A stretch of DNA of 64,000 nt from Gautieria morchelliformis (taxonomy: Eukaryota; Basidiomycota; Agaricomycetes; Gomphales; Gomphaceae): the NCBI GenBank assembly GCA_015179125.1, contig WHVA01000334.1, positions 62,001 through 126,000 on the forward strand, read 5' to 3'. The stretch's first letter is position 1, and every line of letters begins with the position of its first letter. Of this stretch, positions 54,695-64,000 are shown piece after piece. The position numbers were made by a program, and so were the translations under genes. The notes below the pieces were generated by a model, which saw only the letters and a list, made by a program, of their open reading frames with translations, had not been told where the DNA came from and did not search any database.

Positions 54695-55644
54695 TGTAAG
54701 GGCAACCCTAGCTAGTTATGGAGATCACACTACCACACAACTGACAAGGGGAAATCCAAAGTATGTATAAATGAACAGAGTACACAAGAGAAGGGATTCT
54801 CACCTGACAAGGGGAAATCCAAAGAGAAAAGTCTAAGGACCCCCAATGTCAGCAAGCCCGTATTATACTACGCTCCACAGCTAGGGACAACACTCGGCAC
54901 TGGCCATCAACTCTGCATTCCCCTGACCTCCCTGACCCTTGATCAACCCTTGATGCCACATACTACGTGAGTCGCTTGACTTCTGACAATGTTCCAAGAG
55001 CAGAAGTTGGAAAATGGAGTGGAATTGGCAAAGCGAACAGAACTGGTGGAAGTTCTCCCAGAAGCGGAACCATTTCCGAAAATGGAGTCAGAAATTGAAG
55101 TGGAACTGGAAGTGGAGTCGGAAATGGAGTCGGAACTTGGCATGGTGTCAGAACTGGAAAACAGGGTGTCCCCTCTAGCGTGCTGCATCCTCGAAGCATG
55201 GGACACAATGGATTGAAAGGCCAGTGAACAGATTCAACGAGGGGCACCAGGGTGTGTTCTGTAGAACTCACAGAGTTTGTCTGGAGTGGAGACGTCTTGC
55301 TCTGGGACCCACAAATTCTCCTCATACCCATATCCTTCCCATTTCACCAGGAATTGGAGTCATCCTTGCACGAACTGGCTATCAAGGATCCGTTCCACCA
55401 CATAATGCTCTTCCCCATCTACAAGTTCCCACGGAGGTGGGGATGAACCCTCTGGCATGCAATTGGATCTTCTGGAGCTGGGAGCAACTTCACTACGTTG
55501 AAGACCGGGTGGAGGCGGGACATGGAGTTTGGAAATCGGAGGCAGTACACATTCCATCCCACCCTCCACATCACTGTGAAGGGCCTAAGGTAGCAGTGGG
55601 CAAGCTTCTGTGAAGGGCGTGTGGTGCAGATGTCACTTGCGTCC

Positions 55645-55975
55645 TGTTGTGACTTGTTAACTCACCATGTTAGTATAGCCTGCAGCGTGAACCGGCACTA
55701 TCCCGGTGCTATCCATGTTCGGATGCAAATCCTATCTAGTTCCCACTCCACTGACCCCTGACCGAGCGCCCATACGTTTGACACTTGTATAAGTAGCTAG
55801 CCCAGTAGTTACAACAAATCCATCGGTTTCAGCCCTTTCAGCTGCACTGCAGCTCCGTTTAGTGTTACAGCTAGAGTTAGCTAACACTCGAGTTACATCT
55901 GTTTCTGCGCTCAGTGCACCAAGTTCTGTTCCAGCCTTCGTCTCTCTCCGTCTCCCTCCTTGCATTATAACAACA
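55645..55975 (+). mobile_element. Solo LTR-like insertion in gypsy D'
   Basis: 331 bp bounded by TGTTGT...ACAACA, interrupting a stretch that is continuous in D (about 32370). A TATAAG-type box lies near 55787. A clear 5-bp duplication is not visible. Confidence 0.6.
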
Positions 55976-56917
55976 TGTACACCTTGTCTCCGGCTTGGTA
56001 CTCTGGGGCAGGAATATTGTGTTGGTTGTAGTACCTTGCCATGTTGTCCTTGGCCTTTGTGAGGGCAGACTTGGCTTCCGAAATGGTGGAGTCCATGCGA
56101 TCTCGGAACTCATTGACTGTCTCGAGTCGGGACTCTGCCTGGCGCAGCTCAAAGCCCATCCATGGGTGTCGTCCTGAGTCGAGCATGAAGGGAGTCTGCT
56201 GCGTGACAGAATGTACATGGTTGTTGTATTGGAATTCCGCCAGTGGAAGTAGCTCATCCCAGTCATCCTGCCTCTCATTGACAAAGAGGCGGAGATATTG
56301 CTCTAGCTCCTGGTTGACCCGTTCTGTCCTTCTCTCCATTCCGGTACTGCCTCTGGATGTCCCAGAGCATTTCCGCTTCCACCCCAACTGCGGTTACTCC
56401 TTTGAGGGCATGGATTGCAAAGAGGCTTGGGTGGAGCAATGTCATGTCAGCATTGTCCCCGCTCCTGCTTCCATGATCCGCATAGCGGGATAGGGCATCG
56501 GGCTTACCCATGGTGCAGCCGGGGCAGTGATGGAGCATGAAGTCAAACCAAGACAGGTAGAGGGACCACCGTGCTTGTCCTCGGTTCAATTTTTTGGATG
56601 TGCGGAAGTACTCTAGGTTCTTGTGGTCTGTCCAGATCTAGAATGGACACAGAACACCTTCAAGAAAGTGTCACCACTCCTCCAGCGCTCAGATGATTGC
56701 CAGCATTTCCTTGTCATGGATCTCATAATTCCACTCCACCGGACTAAGGCTCTTGGAGAAGAAGGCAATTGGATGCCAAGTGCCACCATCTTCCAATGAC
56801 TGCTGTCACAAGACCGCTCCGGTGGCTGCATCGGAAGAATCCGCCTCGACTCAATAAGGGCAAGAGTCGTCGGGAAAGATCAGGACCGGGGCCAAAGTGA
56901 TCAGCTCTTTGAGTTTG

Positions 56918-57964
56918 TCAAAGGAGACTTGTTCTGGCTCTCCCCACCGCCATCCAACATCCTTCTTGATGATGTAAGAGGGCACAGGCATGGCAGGAGA
57001 AGTCCTTGATGAACTGCCAGTAGAAATTGACAAATCCGATGAAGGACTGGACTTCCTTCTTTTTCCATGGTGTAGGCCATTCCGACACACCAGAAACCTT
57101 GACTGGGTCCATTTCCACCTTTCCTTCCAACACGATCACCCCAAGATACTCTATCCGCCTCCGCTTGAATTTGCACTTTTCCGGCTTGAGACACAGGTTG
57201 TACTCCCGGAGCCGTTCTAGCACTCTCCGCACGATCTCCCGATGTTCCATCAGTGTCCGTGTGAAGATGAGGATGTTATCAAGGTAGACACAGAGGACCC
57301 CTTCCGCTATCATGTCACGGAAAATGTCATTCATCATCGTCTGGAACGTGGCAGGACTGTTGGTGAGGCCAAAGAATATGACCTGTGGCTCAAAGAGTCC
57401 TCGGTTGGTGCGGAATGCGGCCTTCCACTCATCTCTCTCATGGATCCAAACATTGTTGAAACCCCAGCAGAAATCTAGCTTAGTGAAGTACCTTTCACCG
57501 CGGAGTTGTGTGATCAGTTCGGAAATGAGTGGAATGGGGTACCGGTTCTTGATAGTGATCACATTCAAGGCCCGGTAATCCTGCACGAGCCTGAGTGAGC
57601 AATCCTTCTTCTTGATGAAGAACACCGGAGATGCCATGGGAGACTTGGAAGGGCAGATCCTCCTGGTACAGAGGTTCTCTGCAAGGAACACATCGAGCTC
57701 TACCTGCTCCCTAGGTGACAGTGGGTAGACCTTGCAGTTGGTGGGCTTTGACCCAGGTTCCAACTCAATGGCATGGTCCCACAGCTTCCGTGGAGGTAGG
57801 GCATCAAATGACTCCTTGGCAAAGACATCCTCAAACTCCCGCAGGTACTCTGGAATCTCCACCTCCACTTCATCATGCTTCCTGGAGGCTTCTGCAAGGT
57901 GCTGCGAAATATTTCCGGTGGCACGGACATGTTCTGCTTCCAGCGGAAGGTTTACGTACAGCAA
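56918..57964 (-). pseudogene. Gypsy D' reverse transcriptase remnant
   Basis: 348 codons aligned to D Pol from MLYVNLPLEAEH through KKKDCSLRLVQDYRALN to VYLDNILIF. The catalytic YxDD has become Y-L-D-N and several Arg/Gly codons are changed by C-to-T or G-to-A. Enzymatically dead. Confidence 0.8.
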
Positions 57965-58210
57965 GCGCTCCCCCTCCGCCAGAGTGTCTTCCGGGCTGAG
58001 TCAGATGACGTTGGAGTTGGAATCAGAATCAGAATTGGAAGTGGGATCTGGTTTGAATTCCGCTTCCAAATCCTCTTCTGCAAGCAGTGGATGGGGGCCA
58101 GAACAACATGTTTGTATGAGCTGTTCGGTCTTCCGCTGCTCCTGACGCTCCTTCCACACTTCCAACCGGCACATATGACACTTGGCTGGGCATCGACTCA
58201 TCAGCACCTT

Positions 58211-59107
58211 CCGGGTACTGACCAAGCCAAGCTTCGCACTTTCTTCCTTCAATGTGTACTCAACTTCAGAGATCGCCCCACCGCGTTCAAGACTGGGGCC
58301 TCAAAGGTGCAGTATGCTATTTCTTACCTGTCCGGCTCGGCTCTGCAATATTTCGAGCCGGCGATCCTCGGCGAAGTCCAACCCGAGCCAGATTGGCTCG
58401 AGGACTGGGACAGTTTCAAGGCCGAGCTCGAGCTTAACTTCGGCCCATACGACAACGCGGCCCAAGCCGAGATTGACCTCGAGAAGATCGTTATGAAAGA
58501 GCACCACAAGGCCGCGCGATTCTTTATCGACTTCGCCCGAGCTTCGACTCGGACTCAGTGGAACGACGCGGCCCTCCGACACTTTGCCTACAAGGGCTTG
58601 GCCAAACGGATCAAGGACGACTTACTTCACTTCCCTCGATTCCGCAGCCTCGCCGAGCTTAGGAACTTCGCGCTGGAATGCGATAGCCGTTACTGGGAGC
58701 GAAAGGAATACGACGCCATGATCAATGGTCGTAGCTCCCAGCCTGCACGCACCACTAATCAGTCCAGTAGCAATGCCACTAACAACCACCAGTCTTCCAG
58801 TGGTTCCAATAACAATAAGAACCGCAACAAGACTAACAACAGCGGCAAGGGTTCCAACAACAACAACTCTTCGAACAACAAGAGCCAGCCCGACATTTCG
58901 AGCAAACTCGGGAAGGATGGCAAACTGCTTCCCGAGGAGCGCCAACGTCGGGTCGACCAAGGACTTTGTCTGCTTTGCGGCACCAAGGGTCACGTCGTCA
59001 AGGACTGCCCGAAGAACAAGTCTACCAATAGTAGCGGTTCTAAAGGTCGGGCAACGAAGACCCCTAACGAGGGGACTTCAGCCTCCATTACGGAGGTGAA
59101 AAAATAG
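58211..59107 (+). CDS. gag: Gypsy G Gag, N-terminally truncated
   Basis: From GTDQAKLRTFFLQCVLNFRD onward the plus strand encodes the capsid-like region (KVQYAISYLSGSALQYFEPAI...FGPYDNAAQAEIDLEKIVM...DFARASTRTQWNDAALRHFAYKGL). An Asn/Ser-rich linker and a perfect zinc knuckle CLLCGTKGHVVKDC follow. The first part of Gag and the whole 5' LTR are missing; instead an open frame runs back through antisense gypsy D' to 57875. Gag ends TAG at 59105, directly after six A residues. Confidence 0.8.
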   Translation, partial: PGTDQAKLRTFFLQCVLNFRDRPTAFKTGASKVQYAISYLSGSALQYFEPAILGEVQPEPDWLEDWDSFKAELELNFGPYDNAAQAEIDLEKIVMKEHHKAARFFIDFARASTRTQWNDAALRHFAYKGLAKRIKDDLLHFPRFRSLAELRNFALECDSRYWERKEYDAMINGRSSQPARTTNQSSSNATNNHQSSSGSNNNKNRNKTNNSGKGSNNNNSSNNKSQPDISSKLGKDGKLLPEERQRRVDQGLCLLCGTKGHVVKDCPKNKSTNSSGSKGRATKTPNEGTSASITEVKK

Positions 59108-59142
59108 GTAGCAACCTCGGAACCACACGATCCGAGGATTGC
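59082..59142 (+). promoter_or_regulatory. Candidate -1 programmed frameshift signal, gypsy G gag-pol
   Basis: A GAAAAAA run (59098-59104) is read by gag as AAA AAA and followed at once by the gag stop TAG. After a 6-nt spacer an 11-bp stem (GCAACCTCGGA, 59111-59121, with TCCGAGGATTGC, 59131-59142, one bulge) closes a 9-nt loop. The pol frame is -1 and open across the site. A small CCTCC/GGAGG hairpin (59082-59096) lies just upstream. Layout fits the known slippery site, spacer, stem-loop arrangement; activity is inferred. Confidence 0.6.
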
Positions 59143-59157
59143 GGTAACCTCACCCGT

Positions 59158-62100
59158 GTGCTCAGACTCAGCGCCGCTTCTCATTCATTGTCCAAAGATT
59201 CCCTTAATGTAGATCTAACCTCGCCTTCGCTGCCCAACGTCACTTTTGTTGCATTAGTTGACTGCGGGTCCTCAGACTGTTTTATTGAATCCAGATTTGT
59301 CCAGAAGTACTCCATGCCTGCTTATCCTGTCTCTCCTATACCCTTGAAACTATTTGACGGTAGTACTAACACTACCATTACCCAAGCTCTAGACCTCTGC
59401 ATTTGCTTTCCGACCGGCGAACAACAATGGGTTACCTTCTACGTAACCTCGCTCGACTCAAGTTGCTCGATGGTACTTGGCCACAACTGGCTCACCCGCT
59501 ACAATCCGTCGATTGACTGGGTATTGGGCAGTATTACTTTCAAGACCATCGACCTAACAACGACTCCAGCGACCCCGGCGACGTCAGCCCGCTCAGCTTC
59601 GGCTACGACTTCGACCTCGCCTACGGCATCTTCGCCCCCGCCTCCGACCTCGCTTCCGAAGTTGCAAGCACCCCTCGTTTCCCTAATCAATGCACCCGCT
59701 TTCATGCGCGCATCTAGATTGGAAGGGTCCGAAGTGTTTCAGCTCAATTTGGCTTCGCCTGAGCTCCTCGCCAGAGGGGCAACATCGGGAGGAAGCTCTT
59801 CCGAGCTTCCTGAGAACATTAAGAAACATGTTCCTGAAGAATACCACGAATTTGCAGATGTGTTCAGCAAAGCACGCGCTGACACTCTAGCTCCCCACCG
59901 ACCTCACGATATCAAAATCAACCTCGAAGAAGGGACCTCGCCACCAATCGGTCCCATCTACTCTCTCTCAGCTTCCGAACTCAAAGCACTTCGCGAATTC
60001 ATCGACGAGCATTTAAACATCGGTTTCATCCGACCTTCACGCTCGCCTCATGGTGCACCGGTATTGTTCGTTCGCAAAAAAGATGGCTCACTTCGGTTGT
60101 GTGTCGACTTCCGAGGTTTGAACAAAATCTCAAAAAAAGATCGGTATCCATTGCCATTGATTGCTGACTTACTTGATGCTCCAAAGAATGCTCGCATCTA
60201 TACGAAAATTGACCTTCGTCACGCTTACCACCTCGTACGGGTGGCCGAGGGTGACGAATGGAAAACCGCCTTCAGGACTCGCTATGGGTCTTTTGAATGG
60301 TTGGTTATGCCATTTGGTCTCACTAATGGCCCTGCTGCCTTCCAGAGATTCATGAACGAGGTGTTTGCCGACCTTTTGGACGTTTGTGTGGTGGTATACT
60401 TGGATGACATTCTAATCTACTCCAGTGACCCCTCCAAACATGTTGAACATGTCAAGGAAGTCTTGCGACGACTACGACTCAACAACCTCTTCGCCAAAGA
60501 AGACAAATGCGAGTTCCATCGCGACTCGGTTGAATTCCTCGGCTACATACTCTCTCCCGAGGGCCTCACTATGGCGGATGACAAGGTAAAGGTCATTCAA
60601 GACTGGCCTGAACCTCGCAAGGTTCGCGACATCCAATCCTTCCTCGGCTTCGCCAACTTCTACCGACGTTTCATTCACAACTACTCCGACATCACCATTC
60701 CTCTCACCCGACTTACCCGCAAGGGTACCCCTTGGAATTTTTCCGAGGATTGTCGACGGGCTTTCAACCTGTTGAAGAGGGCGTTCACTACCGCCCCTAT
60801 CCTTACTCACTGGATTCCTGACCTTCCACTGATCGTAGAGACTGATGCATCAGATTATGCCTTAGCGGCAATCTTATCACTACGAACCTCGGAAGGCGAA
60901 CTTCATCCCGTCGCTTTCCACTCCCGCACATTCACCTCTACCGAGCTCAACTACGATGTTCACGACAAGGAGCTCCTCGCCATTTTTGAAGCCTTTCAAC
61001 GCTGGCGACACTACCTAGAGGGCTCAGGCGACCCAGTCGACGTTATCACCGATCACAAAAACCTCGAATACTTTTCAACTACGAAGCTCTTGACCCGTCG
61101 ACAAGCCCGGTGGTCGGAATACCTTTCCCAGTTCAACCTCGCCATACGCTTCCGACCTGGTCGCCTCGGAACGAAGCCTGACTCTCTCACTAGACGATGG
61201 GACGTCTACCTTAAAGAGGGGAATAGCGACTATGCCACCATAAACCCGCAGAACCTACGGCCAGTGTTTACTCAGCACCAGCTGGCATCGTCCCTTAGAG
61301 CTACTAACCTCGCTCCCATCGTGCTCCGAGCCGCTTCACTGCTTGATACCGAGCAGATCCGAGCTGACATACTAGCGAACCTCCCCTCGGACCCCATAGC
61401 CAAGTCGCACCTCGGCTTGGTTAATGACCCGAGGTGGACCACAGACCCCGAGGGTTTCCTCAAGCTTGACAACCGAACCTATGTTCCAGGGGCCCAAGAC
61501 CTTCGACTTCGCATCCTGCAATACAAGCACGATCACATCCTCTCGGGACACTTCGGGGTCAACAAGACCTTGGAGCTGATCCGACGAGACTATACTTGGC
61601 CAGGGATTAGATCCTTTGTCAAGGAGTATTGCAAGACGTGTACCACTTGTATGCGAAGCAAGCCGCAACGTCACAAACCCTATGGTCTCCTCAAACAACT
61701 TCCTGTTCCCGAGAGACCTTGGAATTCCATATCAATGGATTTCATTGAGCAACTCCCCCCTTCGTCCGAGTTCACCTCCATCCTAGTGATTGTTGACCGC
61801 TTCACTAAGCAGGTGATCTTCATTCCAACCACAGACAAGATAACCTCGCAAGAGCTCGCTCACCTCTTCGTCCTTCATGTCTTTTCAAAGCATGGAGTTC
61901 CCTCGCACGTCACCTCGGACAGGGGTTCCGAGTTCGTCTCGCATTTCTGGCGTTCTCTAGGGAAAGCCTTGGACATGCGGTTGCATTTCACCTCGGGATA
62001 TCATCCCGAGGGTGACGGTCAGACCGAGCGTGCTAACCAAACTTTGGAACAGTACCTCAGGATCTATTGCAACTATCAGCAGTCCAATTGGGCTTCGCTC

Positions 62101-62817
62101 CTTCCCCTAGCCGAGTTCGCTTACAACAACGCGCCTAGCGCAACCACCGGCGTCTCCCCATTCTTTGCCAATAAAGGCTACCATCCGAACCTCGCAGTTC
62201 ACCCCGAGCGCGACCTCGCCTCGGCACGAGCCCGAGACTTCGTGGTTGACCTGGACGAGCTTCACCAAGAACTTCGCCACGCCATCCTCGAGGCTCAGAA
62301 AACTTACCAAGCCTCGGCCGATGTTCGTCGCAAGCCCGCTCCTGATTTCCAAGTAGGATCCCTCGCCTTTGTGAAGGCACAGTACTTTCGAACAACTCGG
62401 CCTACCAAGAAGCTCGCCGAGAAGTTCTTGGGTCCTTTTGAGATCATTTCCCGAGCGGGTACTCACTCCTTCACCCTTCGACTTCCAGAACACATGCATT
62501 CAGTCCATCCGGTCTTCCACGTATCTATGCTCGAACCAGCCTCGCCCAACACCATACCAAACCGATTTCAGCCGCCTCCGCCCCCAGTTGTTATCGACGG
62601 CGAACCCGAGTTCGAGGTTTCCGAAATCCTCGACTCGAAGATCGATAATAGACGCAAGAGCTGCAAATTACTCTACCTTGTTAGGTGGACTGGTTACGAA
62701 GGTACCGACGAAGAAACCTCGTGGATCCTCGCTTCCGAGCTTGATCATGCCTCGGAGCTGGTCACGGATTTCCATGACTCTTACCCGGGCAAGCCCGGCC
62801 CCTTGACTGCTCTATGA
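59158..62817 (+). CDS. pol: Gypsy G Pol polyprotein, intact
   Basis: 1219 codons counted from a GTG at 59158; the frame is open further upstream into the frameshift site. Order: retropepsin-like VALVDCGSSDCFIES, RT ([41 protein letters not shown]), RNase H (VETDASDYALAAILS...DKELLAIFEAFQRWRHYL). Integrase follows, with finger HDHILSGHFGVNKTLE...CKTCTTCMRSKPQR and core MDFIEQLPPS, TSDRGSEFV, YHPEGDGQTERANQTLEQYL. The C-terminal chromodomain (FEVSEILDSKIDNRRK...YLVRWTGY...ETSW) ends PGKPGPLTAL. No lesions are seen. The 3' LTR is not within the window, unless it lies beyond 64000. Confidence 0.92.
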   Translation: MLRLSAASHSLSKDSLNVDLTSPSLPNVTFVALVDCGSSDCFIESRFVQKYSMPAYPVSPIPLKLFDGSTNTTITQALDLCICFPTGEQQWVTFYVTSLDSSCSMVLGHNWLTRYNPSIDWVLGSITFKTIDLTTTPATPATSARSASATTSTSPTASSPPPPTSLPKLQAPLVSLINAPAFMRASRLEGSEVFQLNLASPELLARGATSGGSSSELPENIKKHVPEEYHEFADVFSKARADTLAPHRPHDIKINLEEGTSPPIGPIYSLSASELKALREFIDEHLNIGFIRPSRSPHGAPVLFVRKKDGSLRLCVDFRGLNKISKKDRYPLPLIADLLDAPKNARIYTKIDLRHAYHLVRVAEGDEWKTAFRTRYGSFEWLVMPFGLTNGPAAFQRFMNEVFADLLDVCVVVYLDDILIYSSDPSKHVEHVKEVLRRLRLNNLFAKEDKCEFHRDSVEFLGYILSPEGLTMADDKVKVIQDWPEPRKVRDIQSFLGFANFYRRFIHNYSDITIPLTRLTRKGTPWNFSEDCRRAFNLLKRAFTTAPILTHWIPDLPLIVETDASDYALAAILSLRTSEGELHPVAFHSRTFTSTELNYDVHDKELLAIFEAFQRWRHYLEGSGDPVDVITDHKNLEYFSTTKLLTRRQARWSEYLSQFNLAIRFRPGRLGTKPDSLTRRWDVYLKEGNSDYATINPQNLRPVFTQHQLASSLRATNLAPIVLRAASLLDTEQIRADILANLPSDPIAKSHLGLVNDPRWTTDPEGFLKLDNRTYVPGAQDLRLRILQYKHDHILSGHFGVNKTLELIRRDYTWPGIRSFVKEYCKTCTTCMRSKPQRHKPYGLLKQLPVPERPWNSISMDFIEQLPPSSEFTSILVIVDRFTKQVIFIPTTDKITSQELAHLFVLHVFSKHGVPSHVTSDRGSEFVSHFWRSLGKALDMRLHFTSGYHPEGDGQTERANQTLEQYLRIYCNYQQSNWASLLPLAEFAYNNAPSATTGVSPFFANKGYHPNLAVHPERDLASARARDFVVDLDELHQELRHAILEAQKTYQASADVRRKPAPDFQVGSLAFVKAQYFRTTRPTKKLAEKFLGPFEIISRAGTHSFTLRLPEHMHSVHPVFHVSMLEPASPNTIPNRFQPPPPPVVIDGEPEFEVSEILDSKIDNRRKSCKLLYLVRWTGYEGTDEETSWILASELDHASELVTDFHDSYPGKPGPLTAL

Positions 62818-62920
62818 TCGTTTTCCCTGTTAATCCCCATGACCCCGGTAGTTAGATGACAAAAACCCTTCAAAACAAAATCGATAAAATCCAAGAAAAA
62901 TCTATTATTCCATTTACTAG
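62818..62920. other. Convergent gap between pol and zinc-cluster gene
   Basis: 103 bp between the two stop codons, A-rich at 62860-62912. I see no LTR start or clear polypurine tract in it. Confidence 0.5.
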
Positions 62921-63989
62921 TTATTCCACCATCCTCATATCCTCTCCCTCGCTCTCCTCGCTCCCCTCGCCTGACTCCTCCTCATTACTGCTACTACTTC
63001 GCTCCACCAGACCCCCATGTCCCCCATAATCCGCCAAGTCTCTCGCCCCCTGCATCCGCTTCAAATAATTCCGCCTCCTCCTTATCCTCATGAACTCCAC
63101 ATCCGCCCTGTTCATCCTGTCATTCGCAGCCCTAAACTCCCCTAGCAACTCGCACACCCTCTCCCCAACCTCGCCAACCTTCTGTCCCACATCCCTCACC
63201 GCCGCTATCAACTCCCTCATCTCCGCACTTCGCTCCGATCTTTTCGTCTTCTTGTCCTTTTTCGCCCTCCGACCTCCAACCTCGGTTTCCTCCCCCTCAG
63301 TCTGCCTCGCTTCCATCCGCTCTACCCTCATCTCGAGGTTCCTCTCGACCCAATCACTCGAGTCGTCGTCCTCTGCAACTTCGTCCTGAACCTTGGCCTC
63401 TTTCCTCGGCCTCGGTCCATCCTCGGCCTCCTCGCTCCTCGCTCGCTTCTTGCTCGCTGTACCCGCCTGACCCTTGCCTGGGGTTGCCTTGCTGCGGCGA
63501 CCTTGGGCGATACTACAGCCCAAGGAACGGGTCCTGCACCACACGCAGGCACCCTGGTCGGCGAGGCCGAAGTCGAGACTAACGGCCCGAAGGCACGTAT
63601 AGTCGCGCTCTTCGCAGCGCGCGCACCTCGCCTCGGCCTTGGTCGCGAGCTGCCACTCGCGAGGTCCCCCGTCGGCGAGCTTGTACCCGTATAGGGACAA
63701 GTCGGTCGGGTGGTAGGAGAATAACATGCGCTTATACTAGACGAATCAGCAGCGTCCATGACTAGACAACAAGGGTACTCACCTTCTTTCCACTCGGCCC
63801 TTCCTGCCACGGCTGCCGCATGTCGATGGCACCAGTGTCATCGATTTGCAGGACGCCAACCTTGGGTCGATCCTCGGGCATAACCTCGCCCGAGGCTCCG
63901 TTCTCCTCAGACAACAAAGTCTGGTCGAACGCGTTGTTCACGCTGTTCTCGTCGACGGCTGAGCTGAAGAGGGCTTGAGGGCGCACCAT
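62921..63989 (-). CDS. Zinc-cluster (Zn2Cys6-like) coiled-coil protein, antisense to gypsy G
   Basis: Two exons (63783-63989 and 62921-63730, 52-nt intron with GTGAGT...AAG) give 338 aa starting MVRPQALFSSAVDENSVNNAF. Residues about 101-134 hold six cysteines spaced C-X2-C-X6-C-X15-C-X2-C-X6-C, the fungal Zn2Cys6 pattern apart from a slightly long linker. A basic region follows (KKRARSEE...RPRKEAK), then a charged coiled coil (WVERNLEMRVERMEARQ...MRELIAAVRDVGQKVGEVGERV), a basic RIRRRRNYLKRMQ and an acidic Ser/Glu tail. It could be a host transcription-factor-like protein or an accessory antisense gene of element G, with which it shares abundant CCTCG words on the plus strand. Confidence 0.6.
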
Positions 63990-64000
63990 ATTAGTTGGCA

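Larger units (their letters stand above)
54695..58210 (-). mobile_element. Gypsy D', old decayed copy of gypsy D
   Basis: The 3' LTR (54695 to about 55174) matches D's LTR but lacks its last ~14 bp. The interior matches D on the minus strand up to D position about 35260, where it ends abruptly in gypsy G at 58210. About 670 bp of integrase (between D 32704 and 33380) is deleted at 56331. A solo LTR sits at 55645-55975. CpG sites present in D are mostly TpG or CpA here. The RT frame 56918-57964 (VYLDNILIF, second catalytic Asp changed to Asn) is the longest piece still open. Confidence 0.85.

Noticed and set aside
1..64000. tRNA or rRNA genes
   Set aside because: I saw no convincing cloverleaf or rRNA segment, but a by-eye scan is weak; tRNAscan-SE would settle it.

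Overview
The window looks like nuclear DNA of an Agaricomycete-type basidiomycete fungus. Protein-coding genes are split by 45-65 nt introns with GTAAG/GTGAG-type donors. The host genes include a ribosomal protein, a Pol II subunit, a P450 and members of basidiomycete-expanded families. The transposable elements are Ty3/gypsy chromoviruses, Copia, pogo, Tc1-type and a small element with hAT-like ends. I cannot fix the genus from sequence alone.

Layout. 1-15.7 kb is one copy of a duplicated host segment (a multipass membrane protein gene, then a prpF-like gene) exploded by nested LTR insertions. Their order can be read from exact 5-bp target-site duplications (TSDs): a solo LTR (2316-15651, ATGGC) holds a second insertion (2442-4476, GGAAC) and another solo LTR (4531-15364, GAGAG). 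That LTR holds a full-length but dead gypsy element 'A' (4863-14414, TCCAC). Inside A lie a non-autonomous LTR element 'H' (9134-11638, CCAAC) and, within one LTR, an 869-bp A/T-rich fragment that reads as the C-terminal part of a putative plasmid/organellar-type family-B DNA polymerase. 15.7-19.1 kb holds decayed gypsy D sequence with a solo LTR, a small Cys-motif ORF and a remnant DNA transposon. 19.1-22.6 kb is the second, uninterrupted copy of the duplicated segment.

22.6-30.3 kb is the only gene-rich island: RPL28 (uL15) and RPB11 transcribed divergently from a 420-bp spacer, remnants of kinase-like and DUF6698-like genes, and a many-exon cytochrome P450. 31.2-40.6 kb is a degenerate pogo-type transposase gene split by a young, coding-intact gypsy element 'D' (31409-37649, TSD GATAT; its 480-bp LTRs differ at one site that I can see). 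41.6-46.3 kb is a broken Copia element containing a solo LTR. 47.6-50.3 kb has a truncated Tc1-type transposase, a scrap of an oxoamine-synthase gene and two unrecognised ORFs. 51.3-52.8 kb is another solo LTR with a perfect TSD. 54.7-58.2 kb is an old, CpG-decayed copy of gypsy D. 58.2-62.8 kb is a 5'-truncated gypsy element 'G' with intact gag and pol separated by what looks like a -1 frameshift signal. It is followed by a convergent two-exon gene for a zinc-cluster-like protein.

Most of the window is therefore transposon graveyard around a few housekeeping genes. The most unusual items are the captured polymerase fragment, the in-frame PR-RT-chromodomain fusion in element A, arrays of TGASTCA (AP-1/Gcn4-type) sites in two LTR families, the gag-pol frameshift signal, and the antisense zinc-cluster gene beside gypsy G. 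All assignments come from reading the sequence; no database search was run.
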